A DNA stretch of 64,000 bases, from NCBI GenBank assembly GCA_037074705.1, contig CM073591.1, positions 82,972,032 through 83,036,031 of the forward strand. Reading direction: 5' to 3'. The position numbers were made by a program, and so were the translations under genes. Positions 60,572 to 64,000 of the stretch are shown here, piece by piece; the first letter of the stretch is position 1, and each line of letters begins with the position of its first letter. Source of the stretch: Zhengitettix transpicula (Eukaryota > Arthropoda > Insecta > Orthoptera > Tetrigidae). The notes under the pieces are model-generated. The model worked only from the letters and a program-made list of their open reading frames with translations. It had not been told where the DNA came from and searched no databases.

Positions 60572-63044
60572 AACATACAGATATAAATGTGATTAATTAT
60601 TGTGTTCAATATAACCATAACTGTCTTATGAATCAGTATATTCTCTTTCTATGTTAGAATCCGATTTTCAATGAATATTTTGAGAACTCAATTTGAAATC
60701 ATTTAACATAAATTATTTCATTGTTATAAATACATTACATTTAAATAAGAAATTTGTCAGTGTAAAATTCTGAGAATCTCGAATTCTCAGTTTACGGAGG
60801 AAGAAAGAAAATTAATAACAACAAATATATGGTATATTATAAAAAATCACAAAATAATTTGACAAGTTTCATGATAACCTTTTATTAGTTCAAGAAGTCT
60901 GTAATATCTGTAATTATTGTCACTCTGATAAGAGAGTTATATGACAGAATTATATATTTCAAACGATCATTACGTCATACAACAACTTATCTCTCGTTCA
61001 AAATAAAACTTCTGTACTTTTCTAAATATTCGTTAAAATAAAGCTAGAGACCTACTTCGAATCGCACAAATTTATGTCTTGTTTCTCTTATTGTTTAGAA
61101 AATTATCTTGAAAGCTTACATTGATATGAGTACTAAGTTGGATATGAATATATCTCCACTCTCTGCTGCGCACACAGCTTCAGCATCGATATCTTGTAAT
61201 ATTTAATTCTGAAAATAAACTTTATAAAGTCCCACTTTGAGCAGCTTAATTATGAATTATTTATTTTAATTAAAATAAATAATGAAATTAAGTACGTATG
61301 TAGCCATTACTTTATTGTGATCGGATTTAATTTTTTTCTTTATATTTTTGTACTTATCTCACAAGAATTTCAACATAAAAGCTCATTTATATCATGGATT
61401 GTTCAGTTTTAAAGCCTTAATAACATCTGATCAACGAGATCTTAATCCCACGATATCCATGAACTCAGTGGCTCCTTTGATCTGTGGCAAAATTCCACAT
61501 TAATCTCCAGTTATTCTTTTTCTTTTTAAGAAAAACCTGTCCCGCGGCTAAGTTGAATATTTTACCAGATGCTGATTCCTTGTGCTCAGCGTTTATAATT
61601 CACTATGGTGAAGTCTCCTGCTTCCAGCAGCGTATAACTCGTCGATGGTTTATAAGTAACAATTGTTGTTTTCTTTTGCATACATCGAATAATATTTAAG
61701 AAAAATTAATTTTCAAATCTAATCTGACCCAAAAATTTCTCTACACCATCATGTGCTTCTCTGTGCAACGTTTACTTAACATTTGAGTCACTATAACTTT
61801 CTGTAACTTCTATTACATATCTAATCAAATCACTTTTCTCGAATATCTTTCAAACGGTTGCATCACTTTTCTCCCCATCACCTTCAATTGCAACAATTCT
61901 TTGCCATTGTCAATACTGGGAAAAGCGAAAGCTCCGCAACTTACTTTCCTCTTTATTTATTAGTAGATAAACTAAATGTTTGTCAAGAGTAGACTATATC
62001 AAACCGTTTATGAATACATGGATAAAAGGGAAGTATAAAAAATAAAATATTGATTATGCGTTAAAGGTCAAGCTTTAAAGATAAAAATAAACCCAAGCTT
62101 TATCCATCTATAGTACCAGAAGATATCCCTAAAATATCGTGTTCATTCCCCTATGGAGAACGAATAAACCAGCAAGCTAGTAATTCGTCGATTCCAATAA
62201 CTGTGGTATTTACGCAGTTCAATATCAAATAGTTTCGAATCTCTATTAGATGGACGTTCTAATTGTCAGGAGTGACAGACAATATTATTGTCGGAACAAA
62301 TAATCTCGTTGCCTCACTACGTTCTTAATCTTTGAAATAAATGTATATCGCAGGCAACGTACTTTGTTAGAACAGTTCATCACTAGACTCCGCACGAGCT
62401 GTATCAATTACAAAACTTTCAATTCTTTATTCACATCTGGATTTATCGCTCAATGAATGCAGCGTTTTATAATCCATGCAACTCATGTGGAGTACAATAA
62501 CTAACTGATGTAACAATGTACGCGCCTGCGATATATATTTTGTGCCAAAGAATAAGAACGTGTTGGAGCAACATGTTTATAATTTATGTCATAACATCTT
62601 TCGTAGACAATTTTCCTTGAGACACAGCATTGCGAAAATATTTAAAAAAACACGAACTTCAAATATTATTTAATGACGGATTAACAATCATTTGTTAGTT
62701 AACGAAATGTACCATGGAATAACAAAATTGTAATGCTGAACAATCAAGTAAACCCAAAGACACATGAGCCATTAACATATTTAATTTAATGCGGAGCAAT
62801 TGCTATATTTAACAAGTTTTGCTATTTCAAAATTTTTGGGGTATTTTACTCTACACTGAGAAGTATTCATAGTAATTTTAAAACTCGAAAGTAGAAAAAT
62901 GTTAATATGTTATGTGTGTTTTATCTCAATATATCGTTTGATTTACATTAATGTAATTTTATTTACCAAAGTAAATCATTATTGTTTATCATGACACAAT
63001 TATTTAGTCAGCAAATTACTATATATCGATACTCTTCGAACTCC
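60572..63044. other. Intergenic spacer between takeout-like gene and PSMD13
   Basis: AT-rich spacer of about 2.5 kb. Short open frames at 60433-60618 (minus) and 61484-61699 (plus) have low-complexity composition and no recognisable domain. I see no repeat family from elsewhere in the window here. Confidence 0.6.
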
Positions 63045-63114
63045 TACATCTTTCCTCTTTGGCCTGGTATACAAAGAGTTTAGGTTTCAAAAACGCAACG
63101 TGATTGTTATAAAC
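63045..63114 (+). promoter_or_regulatory. Probable promoter/leader of PSMD13
   Basis: The sequence just before the PSMD13 ATG contains a pyrimidine-rich tract (catctttcctctttggcctgg, about 63048-63068) and no TATA box at a sensible distance. Pyrimidine-rich initiators without TATA are usual for housekeeping genes, which fits a proteasome subunit and contrasts with the TATA promoter of the neighbouring takeout gene. The start site is inferred. Confidence 0.35.
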
Positions 63115-63415
63115 ATGGCGACCGTAGCCGTGAAGGATGTCAACAGCTATTTGTCTGCGAAACAAAGAGAGGGCCCAACGGAAGAGGTGGCAAGTGTGTG
63201 GGCCAAACTTGAAGATCTGTACAACAGACGGTGAGTAATATGTGCGGAATAATTTATTAGAACCAAGAATTACGTTTAATACGAATTCTAATGTTTTCTA
63301 GGTTATGGCATCAGCTGACCCTTCTGTTGGAACAATTCATACGACACGATATATTTCAGAAAGATGATGCCTTACTACAGCTGTACAATAACTTCATACA
63401 GAGTTTCGAGAATAA
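63115..63415 (+). CDS. PSMD13: 26S proteasome lid subunit Rpn9/PSMD13, first two coding exons (partial)
   Basis: PSMD13 (yeast Rpn9) is a PCI-domain subunit of the lid of the 19S regulatory particle, which processes ubiquitinated substrates for the 20S core. Coding exons visible are 63115-63230 and 63302-63415, separated by a 71-base intron with donor gtgagt and acceptor ttttctag. A further donor gtaag at 63416 shows the gene continues beyond the window. The 77 or so residues begin MATVAVKDVNSYLSAKQREG. They contain the family's N-terminal helical-repeat signature: VWAKLEDLYNRRLWHQLTL, then LLQLYNNFIQSFENK, which match the PSMD13 pattern (LEELYxxKLWHQLT, LYxNFIxxFE). Family members are about 375-390 residues, so roughly the first fifth is here. 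The ATG at 63115 sits in aaacATGGCG, a good context, and begins directly at the conserved N-terminus. No next exon is visible in 63416-64000. Confidence 0.9.
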
Positions 63416-64000
63416 GTAAGTGTAAATCAATTTTACTACTCAACTACTGTAGTCGACTCGTGTACTTTATTATGAATAATTATTATGTTATTTTTCCTAG
63501 TGTACATTCTTATACTAGTATTTGGCATATGACATTTATTATTAATATATTCCATTCGTACTTTGAAATCTTCCATCTTTACGTTCGTCGCACATAGGTG
63601 TAGGACAACGTTCAAAATTTCTTCAAAACCTGTGAATTCTGCTATTCCCCTTTTCAAGTTTTTTTTTTCATAGAAAACATGTACTATACTGCATTGTTTT
63701 ATTCGTGACCTTTCGTTTTTATTATTTTCAAGTATTAATAATCTCACTGAAAATTCGACATATTACACTATGAATAAAGCCTTAGTTCATTCATCTTTTC
63801 TGTCAAAAGGTTTTGGATCAAATCATAATGGTTAAAGTTGTAGTAATTATAGAAATTGTTAATGTAGTTTTTTTTGTTTAAATACATATCTTTGAATTAT
63901 TGCTTCTCAAATTATGAAAATAAATTCTCAATATAATTCCTGGATAACATCCGATGTCGAGTACATTTTTGGTAATGCAAGAGAACTATACTATTACCTT

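Noticed and set aside
1..64000. CRISPR arrays, operons or bacterial defence systems
   Set aside because: No regularly spaced short repeats with unique spacers, and the gene structure is spliced and eukaryotic.

Overview
The window is a stretch of an AT-rich animal nuclear genome, almost certainly an insect. The evidence is spliced genes with GT/AG introns, a juvenile-hormone-binding/takeout-family gene (an arthropod family), and a dense mix of mariner elements, non-LTR retrotransposons, Penelope-like fragments and tRNA-derived SINEs. The large gene-poor spacing and the kinds of repeat tail would suit a polyneopteran such as a cockroach, termite or stick insect. That placement is inference from general impression, not a database match.

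Only two host genes are supported, both at the right end on the + strand. A complete six-exon takeout/JHBP-like gene runs from 56,909 to 60,380 and encodes 251 residues with a signal peptide. A TATA box lies about 50 bases upstream of its ATG, and intron 1 is about 2.4 kb and carries repeats. The first two coding exons of PSMD13/Rpn9 (26S proteasome lid subunit) lie at 63,115-63,415, and the rest of that gene falls beyond the window.

The other ~56 kb is a graveyard of mobile elements. Left third (1-21 kb): two copies of an unclassified repeat (called here the A-B-C repeat), a non-LTR reverse transcriptase remnant with an internal duplication, and a decayed mariner at 7.5-8.45 kb. At 15.25-17.0 kb a second mariner is split by a much fresher 5'-truncated LINE, and a pair of Penelope-tail-like repeats follows. 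Middle (21-32 kb): two copies of one RNase H-bearing LINE family face each other, with 3' ends at about 25.0 and 27.2 kb, and one is split by a ~1.7 kb segment. Right-middle (33-55 kb): SINEs, two elements with long inverted repeats (35.2-36.1 and 42.3-42.8 kb), further A-B-C copies including an A-B-A arrangement, two elements that share a core but have different 3' ends, and a Penelope GIY-YIG remnant next to a third RNase H-LINE tail.

No CRISPR array, rRNA, true tRNA gene, operon or defence system is visible. The most promising undescribed items are the A-B-C repeat family, the shared-core/swapped-tail elements, and the two long inverted-repeat elements.
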